This document shows, one piece after another, positions 1 to 9,460 of a stretch of 59,177 nucleotides of DNA (its first letter is position 1; each line of letters begins with the position of its first letter). The stretch is from Chara braunii (Eukaryota; Streptophyta; Charophyceae; Charales; Characeae). The position numbers and the translations under genes were made by a program. The DNA lies in contig BFEA01000930.1 of NCBI GenBank assembly GCA_003427395.1, positions 120,869 to 180,045 on the forward strand. The letters are read 5' to 3'. The notes beneath the pieces are model-generated. The model saw only the letters and a list, made by a program, of their open reading frames with translations. It made no database searches and was not told the DNA's origin.

Positions 1-36
<36 letters not shown>
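1..36. repeat. (GA)n microsatellite
   Basis: An uninterrupted GA dinucleotide run opens the window. A TC run closes it, so both window edges lie in simple repeats, where draft contigs often break. Confidence 0.95.
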
Positions 37-41
<5 letters not shown>

Positions 42-77
42 TGCAATATGAACAACAAACACACAAGGAACCCCGCA

Positions 78-168
78 TGACGATGAGGTTGGGAAGTGGG
101 TGCCACTTACACCAGAATACGCCTACAACGTCTTCGTATATGGCTTCCACTTCCCAACCTCATCGTCA
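78..168. repeat. Short fold-back with 22-bp perfect inverted repeat
   Basis: Bases 78-99 and 147-168 are perfect reverse complements over 22 bp (start TGACGATGAGG, end CCTCATCGTCA), with a 47-base loop. No coding potential. It looks like a very small fold-back or MITE. I see no clear target-site duplication. Confidence 0.7.
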
Positions 169-835
169 CAAGTGTGGGTGGAGAGGGAGAGAGAAAGAGG
201 AGGGTAATTGAAGGGTGGAAGAGAGAGATTGAACGTATATGGCCTCGAAAGGGTGGTCACAGCTAGCAAGTATACATGATGTCCACTTCAACAATGTGTA
301 TGAGAGTGTCAATGTACCGTCATTGTGTGTGTGTCTGGGGGGGGGAGGATTCACAAGCTTGGGAGGTGTGCGTGCTCATCTCTTCTTTGTTGTCTGCAAT
401 GAGTGAGTCACGGAATTTATCGACCCGAATGCTCCCCTCTGCTCCAATGGGACACATGCATGCATGAATATGAATAGAGATGTCTCCGACAGGCAAGCAC
501 CATAAATCCAAACATAACACCATCACATTTCCAACACGATTCATCACACCACCATCACATTTCCATCACGATTTCCAACATAAAGTCCTGTGTTCAACTG
601 TTGATAAACAATTTACCAACATATAGTTCAACCTTCCAAACGTAGTTCAACAGAATATAAACATATTCTCAACAGTTTATCAACACAAAGTTCAACTGTT
701 TATCCTGTCACTTCATGTGGATTACATAAGTCACGCACGTTGGTTTCCTTCACTTCCTGTAGACCATGGTGCATCTGCCAGGATAAATAGTTGAAAAACA
801 ATTTTTAAACGGTTGTTCGGGGATGAGACCCCACG
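169..835. other. Intergenic, no gene seen
   Basis: No protein or RNA gene is recognisable. Around 590-710 there are loose direct repeats of AGTTCAACTGTT and related words (for example GTTCAACTGTTGATAAAC and AGTTCAACTGTTTATC). The stretch leads into the poly-A run at about 836-857. Confidence 0.5.
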
Positions 836-857
836 AAAAAAAAAAAAAAAAAAAAAC
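836..857. repeat. Poly-A run
   Basis: About 22 consecutive A residues after CCCCACG. It could be a retroposon tail, but no retroposon body was recognised beside it. Confidence 0.8.
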
Positions 858-1199
858 GGCGACAATTTTTCTGTTGGTTCAAACACTTGTGCTAATCCCA
901 AGGCATATTGAGGAATACCAAGCTAAACGGTAAAGGTTAGCACCTCTAGGGCGCAACCCCTATAGGATGGCTGCAGGCCAGCACAACCTGGCTGCGGACC
1001 CACGTCTACCAACGGGGTCAGAGTTTAAGGGGTTATGCGCACCCCTGGGAAATTACTCCGGTGGGATGGCGGGGAATATGAGTCAAGACATTGGGTAGTC
1101 CTGATTGAATGCTTATCAGGAGAAAACCTATCGTTGCATAACCAACAAAGGAGCTGCCGTTAAGATAAAGATGTTGTGGGAGGTCGCCCCACCGATTGA

Positions 1200-1255
1200 G
1201 GGAGCTCTGCCGGAACTCAGGAGGAATTCTGGAGGCAGGGAACTGAAAGGTAACC
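1200..1255 (+). repeat. Outer homologous block, left arm
   Basis: Begins GGGAGCTCTGCCGGAACTC. It aligns at roughly 80% by eye with the reverse complement of 8195-8252 (GGGAGCTCTGCCGGAGTTC). It is the outermost pairing block I can support. Confidence 0.75.
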
Positions 1256-1526
1256 ATTGCTTTCCCTCTATAAACCCAGTTATAACCCCTATCTATACGT
1301 CTCCCTCTAGTTGGCTGAGTGTGTTGCATGTACCCCTCATTTGACTATAGTTTGACTTTCAAGACATAAGTCAGACTTAGTAAAGGAATATCTTTGCAAT
1401 CTCAGTTTCAGCTTGTTGACTGCCTGAAGGTAGATTGTGAATAAAAGGGGAATTGCATCAGGGGGAAGGTTGGGAGAAAGGTGGTTTTGCTTGTGATTAG
1501 AAAAATCTTATAGGGTCAAACACTGT

Positions 1527-2245
1527 TTCATAAGATTGGATAGTCTGGTTGCTCTGACTTGTAGGGGTTTGACTGTGGGTGACTTTCAGGAGCCAAGCAC
1601 GTTCCATAAGATTGGATGACTTGGTTGCCTTGTTTAATTGGGTTTAACTTTGTTTTATTAGTTTCGGAGCGAGGAGGTCGGAACAAGTTTCATAAGATTG
1701 GACGGCTCAGACTCTTCCTGTTTCATTTCCATAAGATTGGATGACTTTGGACTCATGCCGCACACAGATGGTTCAGAGAGAAATGAACCTGACAAAGGAC
1801 CACATAAGTTCCATAAGATTGGATAGTCTGACCCAATGCCTCGCACATGCTGGAACCTGAGAGGTTATAATTTAGCTATACCTTATTACTATTTTATCTA
1901 CGAACAGGCTAGTCAGACACGGCTTCCATAAAATTGGATGACCTGAGTATAGCTTATCAATAAGTTGAAGAGAGTATAACTAAGAGTATAACTGAAGGTA
2001 ACTTTGGGCAGGCTGAGCTTTGTTTCTAAGATGAACGGCTCAGTCCTATGCTCAACGTTTGAACACTAAGTCAGAGAGGTATATATAACTTGGATATTAA
2101 ACAGTTCAGGGTGACGAAGCTTTGTTTCTAAGATGAATGTCTTAGTCATATGCCCAAAGGAAGAGAGAAGTAGTTGTGCAACCTGTTTGTGTATATTCAA
2201 TGGCTGGGTCAGACATGCTCCATAAGATTGGATGGCCTGACTTTA
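1527..2245 (+). repeat. Array of about nine spaced TTCCATAAGATTGGATGA motifs
   Basis: Copies of the ~18-base word start near 1527, 1602, 1688, 1727, 1809, 1923, 2217, with degenerate versions (TTTCTAAGATGAAYG) at 2022 and 2117. Spacing is irregular, 40-110 bases. Several copies are flanked by arms that pair with each other: CCAAG 1593-1597 with CTTGG 1620-1624, CTGAGC 2013-2018 with GCTCAG 2038-2043, GTCAG 2208-2212 with CTGAC 2237-2241. Stem sequence varies while the loop word stays constant. Confidence 0.7.
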
Positions 2246-2279
2246 TGCCCTGTGTAAGCTGGGTATAAAGGGTTAAATC

Positions 2280-2535
2280 ATTGAAAGACTACGAACTATT
2301 TGTTTGCTAAGTTNACTTGGGGNTGGNGAGAGTACTTANCTTTGTGGTTTGGCATTGCATGGGGCTGACTGAGGGTACTACTTGGTTTGNNTTTCAGATT
2401 GATAGGTAGTTGCTTTAGAGGCTCNCCACGTGCTAGAGCGATATGAGTTAGTCTTAATTCNTGCATTTTCTGAGCTAAGTTTATTTTATTTAGATCTATT
2501 NTNGNATTTTCTGGGATCTTTTGTTATTCTTGGCT
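2280..2535. other. Low-quality stretch with scattered Ns
   Basis: About ten single N calls lie between 2314 and 2515. No gene or RNA is recognisable. It separates the loop-word array from the next tandem repeat. Confidence 0.6.
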
Positions 2536-2870
2536 TGTATAAATTCTGGTAAGCTACTTTCTCTACGCGAAGCGCTGCCGAAATTTTTGCAAATCCAAGG
2601 AGTTAGTCAAATTTTGATTTTTCAAAGTTCAACTTGTCTAAAGTTCATACATGGCTTAGTAAAAATCTGGAAAGTCTCCCTTTCTAAAGGGAGTGCTGCC
2701 TAAATTTCTGCTAATTCAAGGAGTTAGACAAAATAAGACTTTGGAAAGTCAAAGACCATTTCTGTTTTCATATTCGGGCTGATACAAACCTTGGAAAGAC
2801 ATTTTTCCTATGGGAAGCGTTGCCGAAATTTGCTTAGTTTAGAGAAGATAGACTATATTTTGACAGGTGG
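2536..2870 (+). repeat. Three-copy degenerate tandem repeat, period ~120 bp
   Basis: Three copies share GGAAAG..TTTCTnnnGGGAAGYGYTGCCGAAATTT..GAGTTAGACAAA (spaced motif, gaps shown by dots). They lie at about 2548-2625, 2672-2745 and 2795-2870. The third leads into the GGTGG/CCACC hairpin at 2866-2888. Confidence 0.65.
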
Positions 2871-3035
2871 CGATTCTTGCGATCCACCCTGTATGGGGGA
2901 GATTATGCCAAGGTCTACCTTTGCTTTGGGCACTGCTTAAAGGCAGATCCAGGCTTAGTCAATTAGAAGGATCTTGGAAAGGAATGTGTTATGGAGTCGT
3001 ATTCTCCATACACTTATGATTCTAGCTTGGGGATT

Positions 3036-3138
3036 GACCTGTCTTGTGTTACAGGTCCTCTTGATCGTTTGATTCAGGATTTAGACTAGATTAAGCTTTG
3101 ATCCTACGAGGATCATCTTCTGTTATCACTAATAACAG
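3036..3138 (+). repeat. Three consecutive perfect hairpins, left arm
   Basis: GACCTGT 3036-3042 pairs with ACAGGTC 3051-3057. GATCCT 3100-3105 pairs with AGGATC 3109-3114. CTGTTAT 3120-3126 pairs with ATAACAG 3132-3138. The first and third recur at 5360-5379 and 5283-5302 in reverse order on the right arm, with similar spacing (about 60 bases). This supports real homology between the arms. Confidence 0.7.
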
Positions 3139-3639
3139 GTCGGTTGCCGAATCGTCGGTTTGCGATTCAACTCCAATCCACTCTTGCCACTCAACCTAAA
3201 GGCTTTAACCCTATGGTTTGACTTGTTTCATTGTATTTTCACCCGGACTTTATTGAATGACCATTTAACAAAAGTACTGAGTATTTATTTTGGAGAGTGG
3301 CACAAAAGTGAGGTTTGTATGACTAAAGCAAGGGGTATGAGTATAGAGAATGGTTGAAGTTGACCGCGTGTAATGCGTGAACTTTTGTTGGATTTTTGAT
3401 GTGATTGCAGAAATGTTTGTGGTTCGGGCTCTGGATGTGACTGTCTGCGATTACATACATATATGGCTGAAAGGAGTCCCACTGTGACTGTGAGAAGTGA
3501 TCGTCCTATATAAATAAACCCTTGTATATATTTATATGTGGCTCTGGTGTGTGCGCGACTTAGTGTGATCGTGCGCAAGGGTTAGCCAGATTATGGGTTG
3601 AGAGAGAAGGAAGACCCTCTGTTATTTTTTGCTTTTTAG

Positions 3640-4335
3640 AGTTCTATGGTTGGACGTTGTAGTCCATGGCAGCCGTCAAAGTCAAACCTCTTGACTTATG
3701 TCCAGGCCTGGAGTGGGGCTCATCTCCAAGGCAGCAAGAAACGACTGCCACCACAAGTATGGACTTGTGTACCACCCACTCTGCAAAGGGTGCAGAAGAG
3801 GGTGTGTGGTCGTCAACCGCGCATGACGGTTGTCCAACGTCGAGAGATTAACCCTCAAGACGCGTGTCTGTCGACACTTGAGTGTCGAATGCGACCAACG
3901 AGATTAACAAGGACCGCATGAGTATGGGTACTACATAGTACGCCATCATTGCGACTTCCTGAGTACGCTTGCATTGCGAGTCGATATGAGTTAGCCCTGT
4001 GTCCGCACGGTTTTATACTGAGTCTCGCGCGCGACGCCTATCCGATTTCCGCGTCGGTAAGTTATGGGACGACTACTAAGAGACTAAGAGTGTTGTCGCG
4101 TTATTCGATGTGTGTGTGTGAGTGTGTTTTGTTTTTTTTGTCTTCGTGGAGTGGTGCGCGCGTGGTGTGTGGGATGCGTCATAGTCGACCGGCGACGGAC
4201 CTCGCTTGGGTCTTCAGCCCCTCGAGATGTCGGTTCGCGTGCGGGTCCGATAAGCGTATTACCACTCGTACCCCCTATGCTACAACGAACGAGAAACACC
4301 CTCGGCTGGTCCACCTCTGCGATTGCAACTGATTA
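3640..4335. other. Left-arm inner region, hairpins but no gene
   Basis: Perfect hairpins include CAACCG 3814-3819 with CGGTTG 3827-3832, CGACACT 3872-3878 with AGTGTCG 3881-3887, and GTACTA 3928-3933 with TAGTAC 3936-3941. Open frames here (for example 3949-4332) have no recognisable domain and look like chance. Confidence 0.45.
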
Positions 4336-4350
4336 GCCTTCGTACTGTAG

Positions 4351-4430
4351 ACTGGTAGCTCGACGGGGATAACGCTGTCGCGCGCGACAGTCCTGCACCC
4401 CGCTGGCCCGCTGGGAGCGTTGAACCTCAC
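4351..4430 (+). promoter_or_regulatory. tRNA-like Pol III motif pair (A-box, B-box-like), plus strand
   Basis: TAGCTCGACGGGG at 4356-4368 resembles a tRNA A-box. CGTTGAACCTC at 4418-4428 resembles a B-box about 50 bases downstream, a normal intragenic spacing. Between them lies a 16-base perfect palindrome CTGTCG-CGCG-CGACAG (4375-4390). No complete cloverleaf forms. It could be the head of a SINE or a decayed tRNA. The B-box match is weak. Confidence 0.35.
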
Positions 4431-4535
4431 GGTCGTGTCACGCAGGATGCATTCCTGAAAAAGAACCGGTCACCACTCCAACCGTGCGCGCGTGCTATAC
4501 CTCTCACGACACCCCACGACAGGTCGGGGAGCCAT

Positions 4536-4610
4536 GAGGTAGAACCTACCTCTACCCGAGGGGCTGTCACCACCCTAAGGTAGGCGTATCCCCGCTGAGC
4601 TACCGGCCCA
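4536..4610 (-). promoter_or_regulatory. tRNA-like Pol III motif pair, minus strand
   Basis: On the minus strand GGTAGCTCAGCGGGG (4604-4590) is a good tRNA 5'-end/A-box match. AGGTTCTACCTC (4547-4536) resembles a B-box about 45 bases on and sits in a perfect GAGGTA/TACCTC stem, like a T-arm. It faces the plus-strand pair at 4351-4430, so the two motifs are head to head across the centre of the large inverted element. Confidence 0.4.
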
Positions 4611-4639
4611 CATGCAAAGGTTTTTACATGCCTTTGTAG

Positions 4640-5254
4640 AGGTAGGTCGGCCGAGGACGTTTTCTCGATCGCTATAGCATATGATGGGGTACGCGCGGTA
4701 AGACGCCGAGAACTGACCCGTTAGATATTCAGGTCGAACTTTTAAAAGGCTGTCTGTTTCCGCTTATGCGTAATGTATTGCTCCCTTGACAAATATTAAT
4801 CAAACCATCTTTCTACCAAAGGACGTCCTATCTTTCTTAAGAGGTTATGACTTCGCTGAACGTCAGAATAATATAGAAGTTAAGTTGGATATATGATGAA
4901 TATGGAAGTATTACCGCCGAGGACCCTTCCCACTTTCACAAGTGTTGTGTGTCCGAGACTCTTCAACAGACCAGGTCCAGTTCAATCCAAATCACGCACA
5001 AAACAGACCTGAACAGAATAATGCAAAGACAGTTCACATGCCATGCACTAACGGCGTCAATCATCAACCATTGACCTTGTCCCTCATTTCCCAAACCATG
5101 TATGACAACCTTGTCTTTCCTGAGACGTAAGCCCAACCCCCTCTCATTTCTACAAAGGACCCTTGAGAGTGTCTAAGACCATTTAGGCAATGAACACAGG
5201 TGACAGTTTTACTGACCACAGGGTTTGACTTTAGAGGTGGGTATCAAGTCAAAG
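4640..5254. other. Right-arm inner region, no gene
   Basis: No gene recognised. CAAAGG 4615-4620 pairs with CCTTTG 4631-4636 just before it. Bases 5180-5250 read in reverse resemble 3195-3260 (AAAGTCAAACCCTGTGG against AAAGGCTTTAACCCTATGG), which extends the arm homology. Confidence 0.4.
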
Positions 5255-5480
5255 GAGATAAGTTGAATCGGTAACAACCGATCTGTTATCGAGAGATAAC
5301 AGTAAGTTTATATCCTTTTGTAGATCCTTTCCTTCCAATGCAGCAGTAAAATGAGTCCGGACCTGCACACACACAGGTCAACAAAGATTCAACACCCCCA
5401 CTCAATTTCCCACATATTAATATCTAAGGGTCAAACCCTTAGATATGGGTAGTGAGCTCTGGGATCGACATCCCAGGTCC
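5255..5480 (-). repeat. Right-arm hairpin cluster
   Basis: Perfect stems: CTGTTATC 5283-5290 with GATAACAG 5295-5302 (GAGA loop); GACCTG 5360-5365 with CAGGTC 5374-5379; ATATCTAAGGGT 5420-5431 with ACCCTTAGATAT 5435-5446 (12 bp, CAA loop); CTGGGAT 5459-5465 with ATCCCAG 5470-5476. The first two match hairpins in the left arm. A 12-bp stem with a three-base loop is unlikely by chance. Confidence 0.7.
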
Positions 5481-5839
5481 AACCCCTAGCTTTACTCTCA
5501 CAATCCTACGCTTTGTTGTCTGTCACTCTCTCCTTCTCTCAAGGAGTCTCATGCCTGTGTCCTAAGTCGTCTTTAGGAAACTCGTATTTCCCCTACTCTC
5601 AGTCCCTGCATTTTCTCTCTTGGAAATAAGCGCACCGTTTGACACTTATGTAGACGAGATATAATTCATTCATCGTCGTGGTCTTCCATCCGAATGCTAT
5701 GGACAACTATGGACTGCGAGGTGATTCTTAAGTTTCTTTCTCCCACGAACCTATCTTCTTTCCTTGTTCCCTTTTCGGATACGTGAAGACCTTGCTCCAA
5801 CAGGAGCATTGTTCTTTCCTTTCTCTTCAATTTGTCCTG

Positions 5840-6430
5840 ACACACTTAAGTAGTAGATCGATTCAGACATGAATCTTCTGCTACTTGGCCAATACCAAGC
5901 AATTTGTTAGTCGAACAGACAAGTGAGTAAGTCGCACATGAGTATTGATCTCCCTTTTTAGCCCCACTTGATCTAATCAGAGTAGCAGGATAACTCACAC
6001 ATGAGCATTCTTCCTACAACAAATAGTTGGGGCTCTTACAGAAGCACCCTACTACTTGCTTTAGGTATCTTTCTGAAAGATCCGGATGTCAGCCTTCTCT
6101 AAGGAGTTAATAACGGTCTGCGTGAATAAGAGGCGAACCGCACTATCACGTGATAAAGCCCACTTCAAGAGTGTATTAGGATAATCCTAACAAGACTATA
6201 TTGTTGCCCTTTTGAAGCTGACCGATCTGAGACCGTCTTAGCTTAGACAGAAGACGAGGGTTCAGGGTATTCCTACAGGAGTACCCTCTTAGAGAATTAG
6301 TACAGAATCAAGCAGGTAATAGACAAATCCCGACAGAGGCCCCTCTACTACCTTCCTTGGGTAATGAGTAGTTCAGCCATTTAAACAAGTAATAGGACGA
6401 CTTGTACAGAAACCTCCCTATTACCGGTTC
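5840..6430 (-). repeat. Region dense in perfect stem-loops
   Basis: Stems include AAGTAG 5848-5853 with CTACTT 5881-5886 enclosing GATTC 5860-5864 with GAATC 5871-5875; ATCTTTC 6067-6073 with GAAAGAT 6075-6081; TTAGGAT 6176-6182 with ATCCTAA 6184-6190; CGTCTT 6234-6239 with AAGACG 6251-6256; GGGTA-TCC 6265-6273 with GGA-TACCC 6278-6286; GTAATAGG 6389-6396 with CCTATTAC 6417-6424. The stems differ in sequence, so this is not simply one repeat copied. CTCACACATGAG-like words recur at 5993, 6637 and 6725. Confidence 0.55.
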
Positions 6431-6584
6431 GGTGGTCGGACTATCAGAGGGTAAGTAAGCTGTGAAAGAAAAAGTAGAAATGTGATTTCATACTCTTTGC
6501 ACATTGTTAGTCAGCCTTAGACTCAAGCGTGTAAATAGGATGACCCTCCCTGGGGCCTTTCTTATTATTTTTCTAAGAGTCAGA

Positions 6585-7890
6585 CCCCTCTTCCCGTCAC
6601 GACGACAGTCGATCCGGTAGATGGTAAGGTAACTTCACACATGAGTACCTAGTTTACTTCATAAGTGAATGTTAGACATCCTTTCCCATCACGACGACAA
6701 CCGATGTGATAAGGTAGTGAGACAACTCACACATGAGTGCCTAAGTTAGTTCATAGTCAGTGTCAGAACCCTCCTCCCGTCACGATGACAGCCGATCTGG
6801 TAGAGAGTACCTATTTTAGTTCATAAGTATTTTGCTTGTACCCTTGTTCCATTACGACGACAACCGATTCGGTAGAGAGTTCTTGGACTAGTTCGTAAGT
6901 TCGGGTTTGTACCCTCGTCCCATAACGACGACAGTCGATCCGGTAGAGAGTCACTATTTAGTTTATAAGTTATAATCAGATACCCCCTCCCTGACACGAC
7001 GACAACCGTTACGGTAGAGAGTACCTATTTTAATTTATAAGTTATTGTTGGTACCATCCTCCTAGCTCGACAACAGTCGATCCGGTAGAGAGTACCATAT
7101 CTAGTTCCTAAGTTATAGTCAGATACCCCCTCCTCGTCACGGCAACAACCGTTACGGTCGAGGGTACTCGATTTAATTCATAAGCGTTTGTTAGTGCCCC
7201 TTTTCTCATCACGACGACAGCCGATCTGGTAAGGAGTACTTGAATTAGTTCATAAGTATTTGTTTGTACCCTCGTCCTATCACAACGACAACCGCTCAGG
7301 CAGAGAGTACTTAGATTAGTTTATAAATAGTTGTTTGTACCCTCGCCCCCTCACGACGACAGCCGCTCAGACAAAGAGTACTTAGATTAGTTTATAAATA
7401 GTTGTTTGTACCCTCGCCCCCTCACGACGATAGCCGCTCAGGCAGACAGTACTTAGATTAATTTTATAAGTTTTTGTTTGTACCCTCGTCCCTTCACGAC
7501 GACAACCGCTCAGGTAGAGAGTACTTAGACTAGTTCCTAGGTTGGTTGTTCGTACCCTCGTCCCCTCACGACGACAACCGCTTAGGTAGAGAGTACTTAA
7601 ATTAGTTTATAAGTTATTGTTCGTACCCTCGTCTCCTCACAACGACAGCCGCTCAGGTAGAGAGTAGTTAGATTAGTTTATAGTATCTCGTTTGTACCCT
7701 CGTCCTATCTTGACGACAACCGATCCGGTAGAGAGTACTAAGATTAGTTTATAAGTACTTTGTTTGTACCCTCGTCCCATCACGACGACAACCGATCAGG
7801 TAGAGAGTACTAAGTTTAGTTCCTAGGTTTTTGTTAAAGCCCCCTTCTTGTCACGACGATAGTCGGACCGACAGAGAGCAAAGTGACTCA
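6585..7890 (-). repeat. 18-copy tandem array, ~72-bp unit with conserved stem-loop
   Basis: About 18 copies of TCACGACGACAACCGATCCGGTAGAGAGTAC plus a ~35-base variable part ending TTGTACCCTCGTCCC (spaced, described in pieces). They start near 6597, 6688, 6778, 6851, 6922, 6996, 7065, 7136, 7208, 7279, 7351, 7422, 7494, 7564, 7636, 7708, 7779 and 7850. Each unit can form ACCG-ATC-CGGT and a longer GAGAGTAC...GTACCCTC stem. Variants such as GTCG-GAC-CGAC in the last copy, and GCC..GGC against ACC..GGT elsewhere, keep the pairing. There are no spacers of CRISPR type. Confidence 0.85.
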
Positions 7891-8194
7891 CACAAGAGTA
7901 CCTAATTGCCAATCCTTAGTCAAGTTAGAGCTCACACACCAGTAACACGACGGCTTACACATGAGCTTTCACCGCCCTACTTTGTTTTCCACGTCCAAAC
8001 AGTTTTAGGTTCCTTCTTAGTTAATTTAGGTTCTTTCCATTTCACCATGCAGGATTCTTATTCCAATCATACTCTTTTCCCTTTCGATTACCTTAGTCCG
8101 TCCTAAAGAAAATTTATGCTGTGTATCACACAACCATACATGCAGTCTAATAGAATGGCGTAGTCTGTAAGGGTATATGGGAAAAGGTTAGGTG

Positions 8195-8252
8195 ACGCGT
8201 ACCTCATGGTTCCTACCCTCCAGAGTTCCTCCCGAACTCCGGCAGAGCTCCC
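8195..8252 (-). repeat. Outer homologous block, right arm
   Basis: The reverse complement begins GGGAGCTCTGCCGGAGTTC and pairs with 1200-1255. Beyond it, toward 8400, I could not follow convincing homology with the left arm. Confidence 0.75.
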
Positions 8253-8550
8253 GCAAAAGCCCTGTGTTCGGAGACGTACGGTCAACACAACTGATTGCGA
8301 GTGCTTAGAACCAGTAGAGACTAGTATTAAGTAAGCGAAAAACCTATCATCGGTCAATCATATTCAAGGAGATGGATACTTTTAGAAGATCCAACCATGG
8401 CAAAAGATGGGGAAGGATGGAGGGGGTAGGCACCCTCACACCATGACACGTGTCTCACTCTTCCCTAAATGCCCCATGTTTTCTTCACTCTCCGGTCTTC
8501 GCCCAACTCGTGGCGTTTTTAAGAATATAAACAGTACAACAAACGAAAAT

Positions 8551-8759
8551 AATGATTATGATACTAATAATACTACTAATAATAATAACAATAATAATAA
8601 AAATAATAATAATCAATATTAATAACAATAATATCAATAGTAATAAGCAAAACAATAATGATAATAGGATAATAATAAATACTGGTAATTATTTATAGTA
8701 ATAATAATGATAATAGTAATAATAGTCGCAACAATAATGATAATAGAAATAATAATATC

Positions 8760-8790
<31 letters not shown>

Positions 8791-8792
8791 TT
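8551..8792. repeat. Degenerate (AAT)n microsatellite
   Basis: Imperfect AAT/ATT trinucleotide tract with substitutions, purest at about 8760-8790. It marks the border between the inverted element and the AAT-bounded modules. Confidence 0.9.
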
Positions 8793-8799
8793 GGAGTAC

Positions 8800-9402
8800 T
8801 AAACTTTTTATCAATTGTTCTTATTAAACTTCCAGTGAACAAGCGAGCGTGGATGTCTTATTGATGCGTCACCTGGTTGGAGATCTTTGCCCTTTTCACT
8901 TCCTTATCACGCTAAGCTTATCCTAAAGACCACACGTGTGTAACTACTGCTCTGCCTGCTCGCAAAATCGTGTGGGCACATACTTGCTGTCCCGTGCGTC
9001 CGCTTGCAAGCATATGTGGGTGCATGCTTGCTGTTCCTCATGCCTAGCGATGACCCGCTGGCGTTCTGCCATCTGACCGCAACCCCACCCCACCCAGCAT
9101 CAGCGAACAGAGGATGACACAAGGCTGCAATCTCGTTGGCTCGGGGTCACTTCGTAATGTGTCGTCCCCATGCTGCATGTGTCGTGGACTCACCAACCCA
9201 TGTCCCGAACTCATCTGCCCGACGCAGCTACCTCTTATGGGAGAGCCCAGGGTGAAGCACAGGCTGTACTCCAACCAACTAGCCTGCAGCAGTTCGTCTT
9301 AGCCCTACATCAGGCAGTGCAGAGGCAGGAGCCTCTTACGAATATTCAGGCCTGCCTTCTCTTAGGGCGGGCCCGAGGCTTGCCGGGGTCACGACTACTG
9401 AA
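8800..9402. other. No gene recognised
   Basis: Mixed-composition sequence between two AAT tracts. Short frames on both strands show no domain. GTGGGCACATACTTGCTGTCCC and GTGGGTGCATGCTTGCTGTTCC-like words (8970-9035) form an imperfect two-copy direct repeat. Confidence 0.4.
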
Positions 9403-9407
9403 TCAAC

Positions 9408-9460
<53 letters not shown>

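Larger units (their letters stand above)
1000..8400. mobile_element. Large inverted-arm element with hairpin arrays (unclassified)
   Basis: At least three blocks in the left arm recur in reverse-complement order in the right arm. They are 1200-1255 against 8195-8252, about 3036-3260 against 5180-5380, and the tRNA-like block 4353-4430 against 4536-4604. The pairs nest, so the region is one large diverged inverted structure with its centre near 4.45 kb. Both arms carry tandem arrays and many short perfect hairpins, and neither has a coding region. Fold-back or MULE-type DNA transposons with subterminal repeats have this shape, and so would two facing copies of a non-coding retroelement. The ends and target-site duplication are not resolved. 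Confidence 0.5.

Noticed and set aside
6585-7890. CRISPR-like regular array
   Set aside because: The whole 72-bp unit repeats, with no unique spacers between identical repeats, no cas genes and a eukaryotic context.
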